A stretch of 64,000 bases of DNA from Carposina sasakii. Lineage: Eukaryota; Arthropoda; Insecta; Lepidoptera; Carposinidae. The stretch lies in contig CP053149.1 in assembly GCA_014607495.2 (NCBI GenBank), positions 13,094,120-13,158,119 of the forward strand, written 5' to 3'. Both the position numbers and the translations under genes were made by a program. The notes beneath the pieces were generated by a model. It was not told where the DNA came from. It did no database searches and saw nothing but the letters and a program-made list of their open reading frames with translations. Below are positions 1-12,999 of this stretch, piece after piece. The stretch's first letter is position 1; each line of letters begins with the position of its first letter.

Positions 1-3000
1 GACATGCACTGGCACAGTAGATTGCGCACTCGGAGTGATCAGTAAATGGGTGTGAGTGACGTGTCGTCGGTGAACGTTTAATTTCCTGGTGACGTCGCGC
101 TGTGTCGCTTACTGGAGAAGAACTCGAGGCGTGAGGACTTGCGTGCAGTATGATTAGCCAGATATTTTTATGTATATTTTCCAACAGGGCAATTTTATTA
201 GTGTTACGAACTACTAAAGATGAAAACGGAATGCGATGCAATGTGTTATTGTAGCTAGAACTACATCGTACAATTTGATATCGTTGTGTTAGAGATTTTC
301 CATATTTAATTTTGCAGATTTGTGGTAGATGCCCTGTGGTACCTTCAAAGTCTTGGTCAGGAACTATTGTATTATTTTGTAAGCTTAGTTTGTAAGAGAT
401 ATACCGGCCAATAACCTCAACTGCCAAAATTACCTAACGGATCGATAATAAATCAGAATTTCGTAGTTGACAGGTAGTGCTTTCAAATTTCAACGTAAAA
501 AATACTAACCAAAACCAGTGCACCCATTTTGAAAGCACCTTCTATTCAGGGAAGTCTATTCTCCAATGCACGACTCTCTAGACGAGATAAAAATTCGTAA
601 CAAGCAATTAAATGCACGCCGAAAGGCTAGCGTGTCCGGTATCTGTGCAGCGCGTGGCTGGCGTGCAATGCGCGGCGTGCACCCGCCAATTAAATACGAC
701 CACTAATAGCCTATTAACACTCTAGCGAACGCATCTGTTGCGCGATCGATCGGCGATATTGTGCTATCCTAAAATGTGCATTTGCCTCCTCGAGCCGTCA
801 TAATATAGCAGTTGCAGAAAAATGTGCGTTGTTCGTGCGATATCATTTCTACACTCGGTGAATAAGTGTTACTTTAATTAATTTGGTTTGTGAAATCTGT
901 GGATTTATTATGCAAATTGGATGTGTCTAGTGTTGCCATAATTATTATGTAGTTCATAATCAACAGTCATCAATTCAGATTTTCTTGTCAACTCAAATTT
1001 TCCATGAGCAGATGCAAAGATTTTTTAATGAAAACAAAGTCAGACCTAAGAACCTTTTGAATAATAAACCTCAAGCAGTTAAGGATGCTTTTCATCACGC
1101 GATTGAGCGACGGCAACGATTCCGCTGCGAGCGAACCTCTTCGCGTTAATTAATTGGGCATTTTCACACGTCAGTGCTAGCGGCTAGATCTAGCCAAATA
1201 GATCGGTGTGCTCGACCCTTAATTAGCCATATCTAGCGACGGATCGCTGCGCCTGCGCACCTCGCCACGCCAATTTGGCGCTACTCCAGCAGAAATAGCC
1301 ACAGATAACACTAGAATGCTCAGTAATAACCTCATTATGATATATAAGGGCTTTGTTGTTTGCTCGTTTCATCGATAAGCTAGTAATATCGTCTTGTCCA
1401 TAGCTCGCGCTCCCTATATGAAAAGTAGGTAAAATGCAACGTAATACTGAGCAGAACATTTATTACCATGACTCGTGCAATATATCGGCTCAATTTCTTT
1501 TAATGACTGTAATTTTTAGACATTGATGAAGTTGTAGTCCCTTATGATTCGAGAACAAGTCATGTCAATAACGCGATTATAGAGACGCGGCCGTGACGCG
1601 TGCGTGACGCCGTGCCGCGGACTGATGAGCGTCGGAAACAATTACCTTTTTGTCGGCAAAGCGATACACAACTAATTACAATAAGTGATCATTGACTTTT
1701 TAATTACGCCACCCATTCAGGTGTCTATCAGCACGGCTAATAGTTGCCAGTCAGTGAATTTAATCAAGCCCGCCACGATTTCGAACAGTTCTGAGCTTCG
1801 CTATACTAATATACGTTTTACAATCGTGCAATCAAACTCAAATCTTTGGAATTGATATTAAAATAACATTACATAGAAAAGTTTTATTCATACACTAATG
1901 ATAGTGATTATAAAACTAGGAAGTTGTAAAAAGTGAAACTATGAAACGAGTTCTTAAGTTGCGGCAAAGAAAATATTTATACAGTACCTAAGAGTTAGCT
2001 GTAACCTGTTTCCGTGCGCGTATGAGACTTGCATACCTCTGATGAACGAGGCCAAGTCAGTACCGCACAGGGCGATGAGAGAGTGCAACGTAAACTGCGC
2101 GAGCAACTTGCATATTACGTCTTTTCATATCTACAGTCAAGTCCGTCAAAAGTGACATTAAAACCGTTTTGTCATATACGCAACCCGCACCCAAACCGCC
2201 CCGTGAGAAACGAATGTTCCCGGCCTCTAATTACGTTTTATGCGATATCGCCATTTAATTAGCAACATGTTCTCCATTCCGAAACATTAATTAATATTTT
2301 CATCAGAGTTCTCCGCATTTAACTGTGCTTTTATTACTCGCTCGAGATTTTAATAAAGATTCCCGACCACCCTCGTCGGAGTATTATTGTTTAAAAATTC
2401 TTATTAATTTTTATCATTGCTTTAGACGCTTTAATGGTAAACTTTATTATTGTTCATTATTTGCTTTTATATTTAATAATCGCCGAGAGAATTCATTTCA
2501 CGTGTACGACTCCAATAAATATGTCAAAACTTTTTCCGATTCGTTGACAAGTGGTTGGCATTACATCGAGCGACACAAGTTTTTGTGCCGATAACAGTCT
2601 GTATTTGTGTTTCGACAGAGATACGGTAATACAAGGAGTCGAGGTGTCAATAAAGCCGACGTTCGCAGTGGATTCGCCAGATAAGGGATACAATTAATTC
2701 AATGATTGGCCAGTAATTGTAGCAACAGATTAATAACCGATCCACGTACTTGCGGACAAATTGCGGCGGCAGCTGACCGCAGTGCCGTGTGGTGTGACAT
2801 CTCTTTTACAGTACACTGCGCTGCGAACTCTAATGAGAGATAATTTATTTGACAGGAACACTCGGAGCCCGGTATGCAGTCGCTATTTTTGTTATTTGCA
2901 TAATTAGAATCGATGAAATTCCTATTATTTGTTGCGCTAAGGTCCGAGAGCGTGAGAACAGCCCTCGAAGGGAGCTAATTACAGCAAATGCGGCGGGTCT

Positions 3001-3310
3001 TCGGTTAATTAGAGAGCGTCGCTCAACCCTCTTAATTAATACTTGTACTTAGAAGGCCCTTATGCTTTAACTCTTCTGTTGTGCTTCAATTGTGGAATTC
3101 GTAATAAAACAAAATTTAACTGATTTAATGAGATATATTTAATAGACATAATTATACAGCACTCACATACTTAGGTACTTGAATTAACTTTTCTTTGTTT
3201 ATACGTTTATTCAACGTTCTTGTTTATGTACCAAAAAATCTTCGGTATTTATGAACTAGTTTGGCTCGATGAAAAATAAACAACAATTAGCCGTATGGTA
3301 TCGGCTTAGG
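1..3310. other. Single-copy region with possible enhancer islands
   Basis: No gene or recognisable transposon is seen. The ORFs here (for example 1223-1459 and 2029-2262) have no familiar motif and look like chance ORFs. Stretches at about 560-860, 1060-1260, 1560-1820, 2000-2270 and 2640-3060 are richer in GC and in TAAT/ATTA homeodomain-type cores than the AT-rich spacers between them, and lack dispersed repeats. That is the usual appearance of conserved non-coding islands near developmental genes. Conservation itself cannot be judged from one sequence, so the enhancer reading is inference. Confidence 0.35.
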
Positions 3311-3500
3311 AGAATAGCACCACACCATATCTGCCGGTGGGTATCGTAATTGGTGAATATGGGGGTGGGCAGAAGCGCCACTTGTGTAGACAACATAGTT
3401 CGACAATCACACTGCGGTCACCAACCCGCCTGCCCTCTATGGCAGTAGCCTTGTGGCCTCCTACGTCCAACAGTGGACTGCAATAGGCTGATGTGTATGT
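3311..3500 (+). repeat. Lepidopteran RTE-like retroposon 3' fragment (family A)
   Basis: The segment ends in a 'CCAACAGTGGACTGCAATAG' type motif followed by GCTGATGTG and a TG-rich tail. The same end recurs, on either strand, near 14.8, 39.3, 43.9, 47.7, 53.9 and 60.2 kb. The tail and consensus resemble the 3' ends of RTE-clade non-LTR retrotransposons of moths and the short elements that share them. No reverse transcriptase reading frame remains. The 131-codon minus-strand ORF across this copy (3306-3701) is therefore repeat-derived and not a gene. Confidence 0.6.
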
Positions 3501-6120
3501 GTGTGTATCGTGTACAGAAACAAGCCCGTCATTACATTGATAGCGAGCCATAAAAATGCTCTTTATTATGTCCAATTCCCATTTAAACTTATTAGCTAGA
3601 ATTTCATAAATATTATCTGTTACTCCAAAGGCATTGCAACTCAGAAAGGTAATCATCGACGAGTAGGTGTGCGCGTGGGAGGCATTGGAGGGGCATTCCA
3701 TAAATGTATTTACTTAAGTAAGTATTTGTTTTAGTATTAAGTCATTTTATTATCAATATTGTTTTACATCTTTAACTACTTTATGTTATTCTAAAACAGA
3801 TTGTATGTGAACATTTATTTTCACAGTGTGTATTTGTATGATTGCATAATCTTGTTTCGTTGAACTAAAGCTTTAAAAGTCGTAACGTGTTTGCAGATAT
3901 TTAATATTATTCCTCAAGTTATCTACGTATAAAATAGCAGTTAAAATTGTAGAAGAGGCTTTATGTCCAGGTTCAAATCCAATCACCTCAGTACAAATAA
4001 GGATGCAATAGAAACAGTATAAACATCATTTACGATGTGTCAGTGTAAAGTCGTAACCGTGGAATGGTTCTCAGTTGTTGATGTCGTTAGGGACCATGTG
4101 ATTGGGCCTATGGCACGGCCGTGTGGACGGGCACATATCCCGGGCGACACGGCTCTTCGATTAACATAAAATCGAGTCGAACACTACGAGTCGCGACCCA
4201 GCGCGGCGTGGGCGCACAACTTGTGGATCCATAAAAACCCTTCTAAACCTCACCTCTCCAGTCCAAGCTACACGTCTCAAATTATCCAAGAATTTCATTT
4301 TACAAACTGATTAGTGGCCAGATTAAAGCTTTGTGGCCACTTAACCGCTCGAATTAGTCATTTCCAACCAGCTGACTTCGTGTCGCAATCAGCCGAAAAA
4401 TAATTAGCAATGAAGTGACCTCGCGGCGATGAAGGAAAACCGCACTTGACATTGACCTGTATGAACTCGGTACTCACCGCACAAATCTTTGAAAAATCAC
4501 TTTTTTTTACATTAAACAAGCGTTTAAGTGCACGCGAACTTGCATGCGTTTATCCGCTGCGGTGTACCTACCGACCACCACTTACGTGATCAATAATTCA
4601 TATCCAATTAGTTGATTATCGCTGGATATAGTTTCGTGTCATTTGGTAATCTACATAATAAACACAATTTCAATTAGTCACCTTACGGATTACTATAGTC
4701 AAGCTGTAGTAGATATAGCAGACGGACATCTCTGATGTCGATGCAACACGCCGATAACATTCCGGTTTGGGCTGAGAGAATTCGAGAACACGAAATTCTT
4801 GGCTTGGTCAGAGTTGAATCATACTTGAGGTGCTTGCAGGCGATGTAGTGCAGACAGTAAGGTCGATCGCAGGAATGTTCGGACAATTGATTGAAGCTTG
4901 TCCATTGCGGTCGTCGTGCCAATCAAGTCTTTCGATTTCGGAGGCCGCCGCGCAATGTTCTGCATTCCGTAGCTTTGCTACGTGGCATATTCGACGAGAG
5001 GTCTCATCACCGGCCGATAGCATCGTGACAGAGAATTCATCGGCCGCCAGTGGAATGTGAGCGGTAATTGATTTGTCCTGCGTAATCGACGGTTCAGCGG
5101 GATTGACAGGAATATCGAGACGTCATGCTAGTAGGATAGTCGGAAATAGTGCCACGAGACATGCGTAGCTTTCTGAAGTCCGAGTTCGCATAGAAATTAA
5201 CATTGTTAGTTGAACTTCTTATATGGAAATAAAGAATAACCACTACTTACATATTGTACAACAAAGTCTAGACAACGGATTTTGATGCAGATTTTTTAGA
5301 TTCATTCAATCAAGGGACCTCATATGGGTGCAATGCTGATACGAAATTCCCATTACAGCAGATGAAGGCCGCTAGTAAAATATAACAGTGAAAATTAAAT
5401 ATTTGCGAGTTATTTTTGTTCAAAGAACATTGCTATTTGCGCACATATTGCATCGTACGTGTGCATATTCCCAAAGAATATAAATGTTTCACAAAATTTT
5501 AGCTTTTCAATATCTTTTGGTGAAAAAAGAAAAAGATATTTAAAGGATTAACCAACACAATATATTTGTATTATGATGAAAATGTAACTTTCACTGAGAC
5601 CGCTTGGTAATATTTAGTTAATAATTCATAGTATAATATAGCATCTTAACCGACGGTAGCACGCGATAGCCTGTACGTTACCACGCGAACGCAAATAAAA
5701 TTATTATTCATAGCCGTTGTATTTATTGGCATTCAATTAGTATAATCTTAATAGAGCATTAACATACGCGCGGGCGGCACGTTCGGGCACTTCCATAACT
5801 TTCGTGCTTGCCATATGTGATGGGTTTTTAACTAAATTTTATTTCAATTGTTTAGGTAAGTTCTCGTAATTGAGAAATTATTTTAACAATATTTGCTGAT
5901 TGTTATTTACGGTAGTAAATCGCTCATGGTCCAGATAAGATATTCTTTTATTGCAGTTTTTCGAAAATACGATTTTAAATTATACGCTTACTCATTGAAA
6001 TATTACTTAGCTTGGCTGACGGATAATGGATCCCGACTGTTCAGTTGTTGTGTTCATTAGAAAATATTTTATGTTCTTCAGTAGTATTCATTCCATAATA
6101 ATATTATAGAATTATAGACC
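3501..6120. other. Single-copy region, two enhancer-like islands
   Basis: No gene is seen. About 4070-4680 and 4700-5170 are higher-complexity, relatively GC-rich stretches without repeats. Three overlapping ORFs of 71-79 codons lie in the second island on both strands (4683-5060), which is what balanced composition gives by chance; none has a recognisable motif. 3501-4070 and 5170-6120 are AT-rich and unremarkable except for a weak splice-like site near 5855, described separately. Confidence 0.35.
5825..5865 (+). promoter_or_regulatory. Weak candidate recursive splice site
   Basis: A TAACTAA branch-like motif is followed by a T-rich tract, then TTTAG directly joined to GTAAGTT, so an acceptor abuts a strong donor consensus with no exon between. 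The pyrimidine tract is interrupted by AA and the acceptor is TAG, not CAG. TAGGTAAGT strings are common by chance in AT-rich moth DNA, so this is much weaker than the site at 53325. Confidence 0.2.
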
Positions 6121-6196
6121 ACCGGACATCTAAGTGCTTGTTTTTTTTCTTTTCAGTTTTTTTACTATATATACCTATTATTTGGTTCTTTTTTAA

Positions 6197-6680
6197 GCAG
6201 TCGGGTTTTTGGATTTTTTATTTATGTTTTTTATTTTATATTTTTTGTTATAAGTACCTAGCTACTAATAGGTACGCTTCAAGAAACATGCTCAACATGC
6301 TCGGCAGCAAGAAGTTTTCGTCTTGCTGCTGTCTAAAAACTTATATGTGAGAATGGTTGTTACGCAACTTTCAATCGATTTAGATCCTAAACGGTTGGTC
6401 GAATCGAAAAATGTTAAGAGAAACCTAATAATGATTTTTAAATACCTGAAATTTTTTTCATTTTCACAAAATGGCGAACAGTAGTCGCCATATTGGATTT
6501 TCACTAACGTCATGTCTTTAGTGACACTCGCCGAACTAAGAGGAATCGATTGACGTATGAATCCTAAAAATCGGCCGAGGCGTTTGGTTTGTGTAGTGCT
6601 TCAAAGGAACATACATACATAGGCTGTTAAACACAATACCACTCCTTTGCGTCGCGCAGTCGGGTAATAATAAATAAAAT
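6197..6680. repeat. Probable dispersed repeat, unclassified
   Basis: The block runs from a CAGTCGGGTTTT motif to a GCGCAGTCGGGTAATAATAA motif, with ACATACATACATAGGCTGTT inside, a motif I associate with moth interspersed repeats. It also holds a small perfect hairpin at about 6305-6333 (GCAGCAAGA paired with TCTTGCTGC). No second copy is present in this window and the termini are not defined, so both the limits and the family are uncertain. The two 70-codon ORFs over it have low-complexity or unfamiliar products. Confidence 0.3.
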
Positions 6681-6689
6681 TGTATTAGG

Positions 6690-9600
6690 CGTTACAATTC
6701 GGAAGTTCAAACATTCACTATGCGCCCACCACCGGGCCCTACACCCTCCACTGACCCTCGGATCTGATAACTCATAACTGCGAAACTCTAAAATAATAGT
6801 TTAGTCGTATAAAAACTGCAATAATTAGAATTTCTCGACATGGCCGAAATGGGTCACCTACTTGTCATCCTTGGTCACCCATCCTGGTGGAACATAGGTA
6901 ACAAACATTATTAGCATCAAATTGGTTATTATTGCAACTTAAACTTCAAGATCACAACATTTTCCCCAAATCCACGAGATTTCTGTTGGACCTGGCAACC
7001 CCAGCCTCCGAAGGCTCAGGCGATGACCTCCTCGGACCGGTTTCCCCTCTCTTGTACCTCATCGCGAGACGTTTCATTACGTTATTATTATATTAAATGC
7101 TATAATACACAATGTACGTATTAGTCGACCAGCCGGAGAGGGTTATGTATGGCCATACGGGCTCAATTCTTTTGCTCTTGTTTGAAGCCCGGCGGATTAG
7201 CGAGCCGATCTTTATGACCCTTTGAATTCAGTACAGAGATTTTTCTGTATTCTGTTTCTTGGAAATAATATAGGTAGGTGTATGTTTGTACTATTGTGTT
7301 CATCACGTGTAAGTATTACGATACGTTCTTGTGTTTAGCTGGCACTGCTGTGAAATGCGAATAAGTGGCCGTTGGAGAATGCAACTAAATATAGATTTTA
7401 CATTGTACCTACTACGTGTATGAATAAGGTCAGTTTAAAAACAAATTGAACAAAACGAAGTAGACCGTTCACAAAGGCAGTAACAATCCTATATCTGGGC
7501 CTGGTCGGGGACACTGATCTTTTCACCTTATACCAAGAAACATGTTATTTCCACGTAGGTCCATTATAATCGTGAAAGCAGCACTCAATGCCGGAACAGT
7601 ATTATAGTAAAAGCTTTCCATGAAATATTAGCTTAAAATTATGTTTGTAGAAAGTTAGTTGGCGACATTGTCTCTATTTTGTAGTCAGGGCTTCAAGGTA
7701 GAAATTACTATAATGTTGATATTAGCAGTACAGACTGATAATTTGTTTCTAGCCCTACATTTCTATAACTTGTACCTACATTAGAATGGTTTGAATATAC
7801 CTATAATTAAGACTTACTTAATAAATACTAAATAACCAATAACCTACGAACTCAATAACCTACATTAGTAAATTAAATACTTGGATATTATTAGCCCATT
7901 CCATTGATCAATGGGCTGTACTCTAGTATCAATTTCAGTCAGCTTTTAATCTTATGAAACTTAATAAAAACTATATTAGTTCCTTCATCTGAATATCGGC
8001 CGATTTTTTAATGATCAGTCCTTATTGAATTTTTGTTTTTTAATTATAATTTAATTTTTGAAAAATTAAACAAAAACAGCTCGTCACCCCATCTAATTAT
8101 AGACAGTGTCGGCCCGGGCGGCCACTACGTAGTGAGCACCAGTATCGCATTACAACCAGCGGTGCACTTGATCATTCCGTTGTCTGCCCTTTTTTTATTT
8201 GTGTACTCTTTATTTCATTCACTCTTTTATTTCTCATTCAGTCTTTTATTTCTCATTTCCATCGGACCGCATCGTTTAACTCGCCGCAACCTCCAACCGG
8301 ACTGAGTTACGAACTATAAAATCGGTGTGGATATATAAAAACTTGTATGTCTATTAATAACTGGGGATAATTGCGGTCATTAAATTTACACTAACCAATT
8401 AAGCTGCGAATTTACGGTTGAAATCTGAGATCGTTTTAAAAATGGCCTGTCTGTTGTGTGATGTTATCCTTTGTTTGTGAGGTTTTAGTACACACGCGTA
8501 TGGTATTAAATATCCCGTTCCCTATTTCAATGTACCAAAGTAACCAGTGATGATATGAACTAATCGACAAGAAAAAGTCTGTACTTAACTCTTGACGGGG
8601 GGATCAAAGCAAGCGACACATTTATTTCACGCTTTTGGTACATACGCAAACACATCTTTCTAATTACAATTTAACACCAGAAAACTAAGGACATACAATT
8701 AATATATTTTATAATGCATATAGCGGAATACCACTAATTTTTATTGTGGATTATGCTATAACTTTTTATATATCATGTTGTGTAGTTTTATATCAGTAAT
8801 TAATGTAATTATGCATCTATTATACGTATAGTAGATATCTCAAATATCATCTGAAGTTTGCAGTTTGGGCATTGGTTATTAGTTTTATTTAGAGACGTGC
8901 AAACTGTCCTACTGCGATAGATATCGATTGTTATTAAATAATGCAGATGTGCTAGGTACCTAATAATGTCATTTATGCAGTTCATCTATTTATGTCACTG
9001 ATACAAATCTTCTGTCACAAATTGTGAGTCACAGCCACAGCTCACAATCACAACACACACCACAAATTTTGCCTAAAATTGTCTCAAACACACAACGCAC
9101 ATCAAATCGTACGTACAGAGCGCTCTATGCCCGTCCGACCAATTTATTCGTCGGGACGTCAGATTTCGAGTGCCTCGTTACGACTAAGCCTCCAATTAGA
9201 CTTATCCCTAATTAAGAGATGCCAATAAATTACCCTCCATCACGGGCTAACGAAGACGCCGCACTAATAACACTAATTGATTTTGAGTAATGAGCTCGAG
9301 TTTTGATGGGCTGATTGGAGGGGATCGATCGTGTCTGTATGCCGATCGAAGACTCCGATGGGCTCTGTACAGCTAATGATTGCCTGGTAAATATGGTTTG
9401 GGATTTGTTTTTGCGGTCGGATATGTTTTTGTTTTAAATTATTAAGTTGCAAAAAAGTAGTTTTGTATATCAGGGAAATTACATATTAAATGGAATTTAA
9501 ATTAACTTTTAAAGTTACCTACTTATAATTGATAGAATTTCTTTGAAAATAAGCCGCTTCAGATAGCTCAAGTGAGTGTCAAAATTAATGCTAGACACGT

Positions 9601-10429
9601 GCAATAGCGAGTATACATATAAGGAATCCTTTAAAAAATTCATAGTTAAAATGGTTCGCTTTCTCAAATTGTGACAACATTTATAAATATTCTTGCAAAT
9701 CTGAAATTCTGCTAAAATTTTGCACACAGGTTCGCCTTGTAGAGGTGTACCTATTTAAATATCCTTTCCTTTACACCCAGAATAGTCTACTCTACACAAA
9801 CAACTAATTTCATTATCCAAAGATTCTTCTAAGAAAGTCTTTTCATCAGTTAGTAAAAGATTTCTTCGTCCGCAAATAACAACAATATGATGTGAAAAAG
9901 ATTGAAATAAAAATAATTAGATAGTCAATCCCATTACCTATTCTCAAAGAGATTACCAAATACTATAATAGTTACTGAAAATTTATTATTAATTAATTTT
10001 CTTATTTGCATGAGGATATAACATGATTTGACTACAGTTTTATTAGCCAACTAAATTACAAGTTACAGCCACTAGATATTTCCAAATAATTCTCATAAAG
10101 GGAAACCAATCGTAAGTTAGAGCCGACATGAAACCAAAGCGCGTTTTCCTTCTAATTGAATTTCATTACCATAGTAAATGCATAGTAAATGCTTACTTAC
10201 CTACGTTTAATTGCACTAAACACGTTTGCACGAATTCTTGATATAAATAACTTGAGAACCTGGCAATGCGTAGGTAAGTATCGGATTCTATTTATTTTTA
10301 TTACACGACTGCGTGAGAAGGAGGGTCATGTTTTTCCAGTGTATGTTTTTTGTATGTAAGTATTAATATTTTCTCTAGAGCCTAAACGGCATATCGCATT
10401 TGAGCTTGTAAGATATTATTAGACTTGCC
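6690..10429. other. Single-copy region with enhancer-like islands
   Basis: No gene is seen. 6841-7200 has moderately GC-rich stretches that could be remains of an old retroelement, but no reading frame supports this. About 8020-8310 contains a perfect CACTACGTAGTG palindrome within a complex, repeat-free island. About 9000-9370 is a second island rich in TAATTA-type cores. The remainder (7250-8000, 8320-9000, 9400-10429) is AT-rich and holds nothing recognisable. Confidence 0.3.
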
Positions 10430-10432
10430 TTA

Positions 10433-10575
10433 CCGCCAATTTCTATACGAGAGATCAAAAAGAATTTCGGATTCTTTTATTCCTAATTTCTAATTTTTTT
10501 TTTTATGAAAACAATTGAAGATTATATCAGAGATATGCAAAAAAATCTCTCAAGATCAGTGATAGAAATTGGCGG
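10433..10575. mobile_element. PIF/Harbinger-type MITE with TTA duplication
   Basis: The element starts CCGCCAATTTCTAT and ends ATAGAAATTGGCGG, a 14-bp perfect terminal inverted repeat, and is flanked on both sides by TTA (10430-10432 and 10576-10578). A 3-bp TTA/TAA target duplication is the signature of the PIF/Harbinger superfamily. At 143 bp it has no coding capacity. A diverged relative lies at 15634-15770. Confidence 0.65.
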
Positions 10576-10578
10576 TTA

Positions 10579-11368
10579 GTCGTGAGAGTGACAATGGGTC
10601 AAAATTTTTACGCAGTCCGGTCTTTTTCCTGTAGTTCGATATAATGAGGGTAATGCCTAATACGTGAAGTGAGTGTTTTAGAAATTCTTTCCTGGGCACA
10701 AAATGCTTGCCCTTTGTTGTATTTAGGCTTTAGTATTACCTTAGTAAATTGTTACATTTTAATATTAATTTATACTTATACCATTTAATAGCCATGTCAC
10801 TCACAAAAATACTCCGGCAAATACTAGTGAGTTTCATCAAAATATAGTTCCTTTTGATGATGGCGCTGGTCACTATGTCTATGACTAATAAAAAATGTTA
10901 GTTCCGAAATCAGACATAGGATTTAGTCTATGAAACGGACTCTACAATCAATCATCATCACACATTATAGCTAACGCGCTAAGTGACCAGACAATAGGTA
11001 TTCATTTAAAGAATAGAATATTCAACGTTCAAAATAAAAGAATGAATATATTAGCTGTATAAATAAGAAATGAATTACGAGTAATTATTACACACATTCG
11101 ATATTTAGTTGAACATTAATGTGAAAGTTAATCAAAGAAAGTACCTTTTACGACTCCAAGTCTTGACAAAATGTTATGGCTGGCATGTATCATTACAGTG
11201 GTAAATGACATCGTAACGAAACGGGTGTACACGTAAAAATCTATTTGGACTTTCTGTCAAACGTTGTTAGATTTTCACTGCGCGAGCGCTAGACTCGGTA
11301 TTTACCCTAATTAAATCTTCATACAAGATTAGAAAATGCCAAAAGTTCATACTTACCTAATACTGAAA
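10579..11368. other. AT-rich spacer
   Basis: No gene, promoter or defined repeat is seen. The sequence is AT-rich throughout, except for a slightly more complex stretch around 11200-11310. Confidence 0.3.
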
Positions 11369-11687
11369 TCTATATATATAATAAAAATGTAAACGATCCG
11401 TTACAAATATTATAGAATACCTTTATCAAAGCAATAGTACCCAAAACAATGATTTTTTGAATTTTTGTCTGTTTGTCGTTTTGTCTGTTTGTCTGTGCGT
11501 TTGTGCACGCTAATCTCAGAAACGGCTGAACTGATTTCGATGCAGTTTTCAGGAATATATTGTGACAGGTCCCACTTAACATATAGGCTACTTTTTATCC
11601 CGGGAAAATGTTATTATCCCGGATAATTTCGATATTTTGTATTTTTTTCTGTAGTCCACGCGGACGGAGTCGCGGGCGTCCACTAGT
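11369..11687 (+). mobile_element. Helitron/Lep1-like non-autonomous element
   Basis: The element ends GTCGCGGGCGTCCACTAGT and contains the paired motifs 'TTTATCCCGGGAAAATG' and 'TATCCCGGATAATT', with GAAACGGCTGAAC upstream. Closely similar copies lie at 35980-36306 (+) and 38432-38740 (-), and related ends at 16595, 24077 and 43092. The CACTAGT end and body match the Lep1/Helitron-like short elements widespread in Lepidoptera. It has no coding capacity; the 70-codon minus-strand ORF over it is a by-product of the repeat. Confidence 0.6.
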
Positions 11688-12999
11688 ATTGAATAAAGTT
11701 TACTTGTTGACTCTATCATCTACCTCCAATATTAAGTAGGTACTTATTATTTTTACATATTTCGTGGGGATGAAGTAACGAGCGCTCGCTATTTACTATG
11801 CCTAATTAAAACTACTTAGGTACTTATTTTTCTGCCCAATTCCACTTTTTTTTAACACAGGGATGTTTTTATCCAACGAATTTGGAATAATTAAGCTTCC
11901 GCCCTAGAACTTTATCACGTTTAAGATAAAAACAAAACATTCCTAAGTACATTAAACAATCACATCTTAAAACGAGTCTTATTATCGAGAAATAATAAAG
12001 ATAAAAACCAGGCCGATACTCCATTAGCAACTGATGAAGTTGTCCTGTCCGGTGCGCGTGCGCATCGTGACCGCGATCGTATCGATACTATCGGGTTACA
12101 CAATCCGATTATGAAGCTTTCTTTCCGATAAAAGCTCTTACAATGAAGAAGTCATAAAATAAGTGAAAAATAAATTTAAAATTTTGGAGAAACGATAATT
12201 GACAATAAAATTAGATGTACAAATGAATTTGACCTATTTTTGGTGGCGTCACCCAATGAGCCCATAATCCTGCCAGCCTCTTGATTACATTGCCAATGGT
12301 AGAGGACCTGCGTGCTTTTCTTATTTATGAATATACAACAACACCCATACGTACGGCTTAATCAAGAAAAGTTATTTATTAGATACGGTGTGTACAGGAA
12401 AAGTACAAATATATATAGCCTACTATGATCTGTTCCATGTTTACTAACTAACCCCTTATCCTAATCTCCGCGAATTAAAATATAAAGAAAGGGAAAACCC
12501 TGAAAAAGTTGCAACATAGCAAAATATGTAAATTCGGAAAATTGGACGAGTAAGGGATGTTTTGTCTCAATCATATCATTATGTGTAAGATATAAGGCTC
12601 AGCGAAATACACAAAAAGGCTTTTATCCAGAAATAACATTTATTTATGCCATCGAGGGCGGTCGACGGCAATTTCCTATAATTAGCATTGTTTAGTTCCA
12701 CGACGAATAAATAACAAGGATCCGTTATTAATTACCACGGAGTCTAATTAGCGAAATCCATCTAATTACTGACGTAATTGGAACAACCCAGCTCGGACTT
12801 TTCCAGGAAGAGTCCTCGTTAATTTGCCTCTTAGGTAAAAACAAGTTACTGTTACCTATTACTGTTCTCGGGTCGTTCTTGTCTCCCAATCTGTGTGTTT
12901 TTATTTGCATGTTTTTCTTGTTCTTGTAATACTCGTAATGGAATGTGGCCCAATAATGGTACAGATGTTTAATTATTTTTTTGATTTCGTAAACACGAA
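11688..12999. other. Spacer with one enhancer-like island
   Basis: AT-rich sequence with no gene. About 12640-12840 is a repeat-free island with several TAATTA cores. It ends in a pyrimidine-rich tract and TTAG joined to GTAAAAAC (12830-12840), a weak zero-length-exon splice configuration. The 128-codon minus-strand ORF at 12728-13114 runs from this island into the neighbouring SINE and has no recognisable domain. Confidence 0.3.

Noticed and set aside
3306..3701. 131-codon minus-strand ORF
   Set aside because: It crosses a family A retroposon fragment; part of its product is the usual spurious translation of this repeat.
6304..6333. Possible microRNA hairpin
   Set aside because: The stem is only 9 bp and lies in a probable dispersed repeat.
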